From Eubacteriales Family XIII. Incertae Sedis bacterium (GTDB lineage: Bacteria; Bacillota_A; Clostridia; Peptostreptococcales; Anaerovoracaceae): a stretch of 6,802 nucleotides of DNA. Position numbers and translations under genes: made by a program. The stretch is taken from positions 1 through 6,802 of the forward strand of contig JAITLA010000052.1 in the NCBI GenBank assembly GCA_031278145.1. The letters run 5' to 3'. Of the stretch, positions 5,592 to 6,802 are shown one piece after another; positions within the stretch are counted from its first letter, which is position 1, and each line of letters starts with the position of its first letter. A model generated the notes under the pieces. It saw only the letters and a list, made by a program, of their open reading frames with translations, made no database searches and was not told the origin of the DNA.

Positions 5592-5757
5592 TCGCTGCAA
5601 GGTCGAGATGCGGCTTATGGACACCCAGTTCAGCTATCTGAAACGCTCGTTTCGGCATAAGGCCCTGCGTTGCCCCTCGTGCGGACAGGTCTATATCCCG
5701 GAGGAACTCGCGCGGGGCCGGATGCGCGAGGTCGAAAAAACCCTTGAGGACAAATAG
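5563..5757 (+). CDS. Small four-cysteine redox / zinc-ribbon-like protein, DVU_1557 family
   Basis: This 64-residue protein has two CxxC pairs: CDRC (Cys9, Cys12) and CPSCG (Cys37, Cys40). Between them is the stretch MRLMDTQFSYLKRSFRHKALR, and the C-terminus is a charged helix. Two such knuckles can bind one zinc or one iron in a rubredoxin-like way. From memory it matches the short DVU_1557-type redox proteins found next to the dicluster oxidoreductase family, and that same neighbour is present here, which supports both calls. The start overlaps the upstream gene by 29 nt. GGAGG at 5549-5553, inside the upstream coding sequence, lies 9 nt before the ATG, so translation is probably coupled. 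A likely role is electron carrier or partner subunit for the large protein; the substrate pathway is unknown. Confidence 0.8.
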   Translation: MELSKTWICDRCKVEMRLMDTQFSYLKRSFRHKALRCPSCGQVYIPEELARGRMREVEKTLEDK

Positions 5758-6802
5758 ATGGAGCAGCAATCCTTCTTCGATGATCGAACGATGACGAATC
5801 CCCTCGCCAGTCGCCTGCGCCCGCGAAGCCTCGACGAGTTTGTGGGGCAGACGCATCTCCTGGGCGAGGGCAAGGTCATGCGGCAGATGATCGACATGGA
5901 TCAGACGCCGTCCATGATCTTCTGGGGACCGCCCGGCGTCGGCAAGACGACGCTCGCGCGGATCATCGCCGGCAGGACCAAGGCGAATTTCATCGACTTC
6001 AGCGCCGTTACGAGCGGCATCCGCGAGATCAAGGAGGTCATGCAGCGCGCCGAGCTCAATCGCAGGATGGGCGAAAAGACGATCCTGTTCATCGACGAGA
6101 TCCATCGCTTCAACAAGGCGCAGCAGGACGCCTTCCTGCCCTTCGTCGAAAAGGGCAGCATCGTGCTGATCGGCGCCACGACGGAAAACCCCTCCTTCGA
6201 GATCAATTCCGCCCTGCTGTCGCGCTGCAAGGTATTCGTGCTGCACGCGCTCTCCGAGGAAGACATGAAGCGGCTTTTGCAAAACGCCATGCGGGACGAG
6301 AGGGGCTTCGGCGGCCGCAACGTCGCGGTGGACGCGGAATCCGTTTCGATGATCGCGGCCTTCGCGAACGGCGACGCGCGGGTTGCGCTGAACACGCTCG
6401 AGATGGCCGTGCTGAACGGCGCGCGCGAGGCCGGCAAAACGACCGTCACGAAGGAAACGGTGGAACAGTGCGTCAGCAAGAAATCGCTGCTGTACGACAA
6501 GAACGGAGAGGAGCATTACAATCTGATCTCGGCCCTGCACAAATCCGTTCGCAACAGCGACGTGCACGCCGGCGTCTACTGGCTGGCCCGCATGCTCGAG
6601 GCCGGCGAGGATCCCCTGTACATCGCGCGGCGGCTCGTGCGCTTCGCGAGTGAGGACATCGGCCTCGCCGACAGCCGCGCGCTCGAGATCGCCGTGGCCG
6701 CGTACCAAGCCTGCCACTTCATCGGCATGCCGGAATGCAACGTGCACCTGACGCACGCCGTCGTCTACCTCTCCGCCGCGCCGAAATCGAACGCCGTCGA
6801 TG
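5758..6802 (+). CDS. rarA: Replication-associated recombination protein A (RarA/MgsA), C-terminus cut by window edge
   Basis: RarA is a AAA+ ATPase of the clamp-loader/WRNIP1 group that acts at stalled replication forks. The visible 348 residues include the RarA-typical opening NPLASRLRPRSLDEFVGQTH, Walker A GPPGVGKTT (57-65, Lys63), Walker B ILFIDEIH (Asp113, Glu114) followed by RFNKAQQD, sensor 1 GATTENPSFE (139-148), an arginine finger in LLSRC (Arg156), sensor 2 GDARVALN (Arg208), and the C-terminal family motifs YWLARMLEAGEDPLYIARRL and GMPEC. About 80-100 residues of a normal 430-440 residue protein are missing beyond the edge. The ATG directly follows the TAG of the small redox gene. 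GAGGA (5746-5750) lies 7 nt upstream, inside that gene's last codons, so the two are probably co-translated from one mRNA. No broken motif is seen. Confidence 0.95.
   Translation, partial: MEQQSFFDDRTMTNPLASRLRPRSLDEFVGQTHLLGEGKVMRQMIDMDQTPSMIFWGPPGVGKTTLARIIAGRTKANFIDFSAVTSGIREIKEVMQRAELNRRMGEKTILFIDEIHRFNKAQQDAFLPFVEKGSIVLIGATTENPSFEINSALLSRCKVFVLHALSEEDMKRLLQNAMRDERGFGGRNVAVDAESVSMIAAFANGDARVALNTLEMAVLNGAREAGKTTVTKETVEQCVSKKSLLYDKNGEEHYNLISALHKSVRNSDVHAGVYWLARMLEAGEDPLYIARRLVRFASEDIGLADSRALEIAVAAYQACHFIGMPECNVHLTHAVVYLSAAPKSNAVD

Noticed and set aside
2853..5624. A 923-codon open frame on the minus strand opposite the redox gene
   Set aside because: It is a GC-driven shadow. The translation is Arg/Ala/Pro-rich with no recognisable domains, while the plus strand carries clear Fe-S, FAD and CCG motifs over the same DNA.
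5569..6756. A 395-codon open frame on the minus strand opposite the small redox gene and rarA
   Set aside because: It is antisense to an unmistakable RarA with intact Walker motifs, and its composition is that of a shadow frame.
1..6802. CRISPR arrays, tRNA or rRNA genes, insertion sequence ends, attachment sites
   Set aside because: No regularly spaced repeats, no recognisable tRNA or rRNA segments and no transposase with terminal inverted repeats were seen. The Rpn fragment is transposase-like by family but is not part of a visible element.

Overview
The window looks like a chromosome fragment of a high-GC, Gram-positive, probably anaerobic member of the Bacillota (Clostridia-like). Supporting signs are a sortase (LPxTG) anchored surface protein, purine-rich GGAGG-type ribosome binding sites, sigma-A-like promoters, an Rpn-type nuclease of a kind common in clostridia, and an iron-sulfur/flavin redox protein of a kind known from anaerobes. 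The species cannot be named from the sequence. Coding DNA is very GC-rich, and the one clearly AT-rich island is the intergenic promoter region around 340-450.

Layout. At the left edge (1-223, minus strand) is the N-terminal 74 residues of a Rpn/PD-(D/E)XK nuclease-family protein, with its own promoter at 379-408. A 555-base intergenic region (224-778) separates it from a divergent surface-adhesin gene. That region also holds a possible dispersed-repeat relic, the adhesin promoter (578-606) and a hairpin-rich 5' leader. The adhesin gene spans 779-3039. It encodes a signal peptide, a thioester-type (TQXA) head domain, two CnaB/SpaA-like stalk domains, a proline-rich wall spacer and an LPQTG anchor. 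It is split into two frames exactly at a run of eight G (2204-2211), so as written the product lacks its stalk end and wall anchor. A one-base change in the tract restores a 753-residue protein.

From 3114 to the right edge runs a compact plus-strand operon. First comes an 825-residue flavin/iron-sulfur protein: a GltD-like N-terminus, an FAD fold, a ferredoxin-like Cys cluster, two CCG domains and a conserved tail. It overlaps by 29 nt a 64-residue four-cysteine redox protein (DVU_1557-like), whose stop codon directly abuts the start of rarA, cut by the window edge. The first gene has no Shine-Dalgarno sequence, and its -10 box lies 6 nt before the ATG, so its mRNA may be leaderless.

How the genes relate. 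The two redox proteins probably work as a pair in electron transfer, by analogy with the DVU_1557/DVU_1558-type neighbourhoods. rarA is a housekeeping replication-fork gene, apparently translated from the same message. The adhesin and the Rpn gene are separate transcription units.

The most notable observations are the G8 frameshift, which could be phase variation, recoding, a dead gene or an assembly error; the loss of the thioester Gln (TQ to TK) in the adhesin head; and the structure-prone insert (G-quadruplex motif, repeats, 38-bp perfect palindrome) between the two CCG domains. I found no complete new defence or mobile system.
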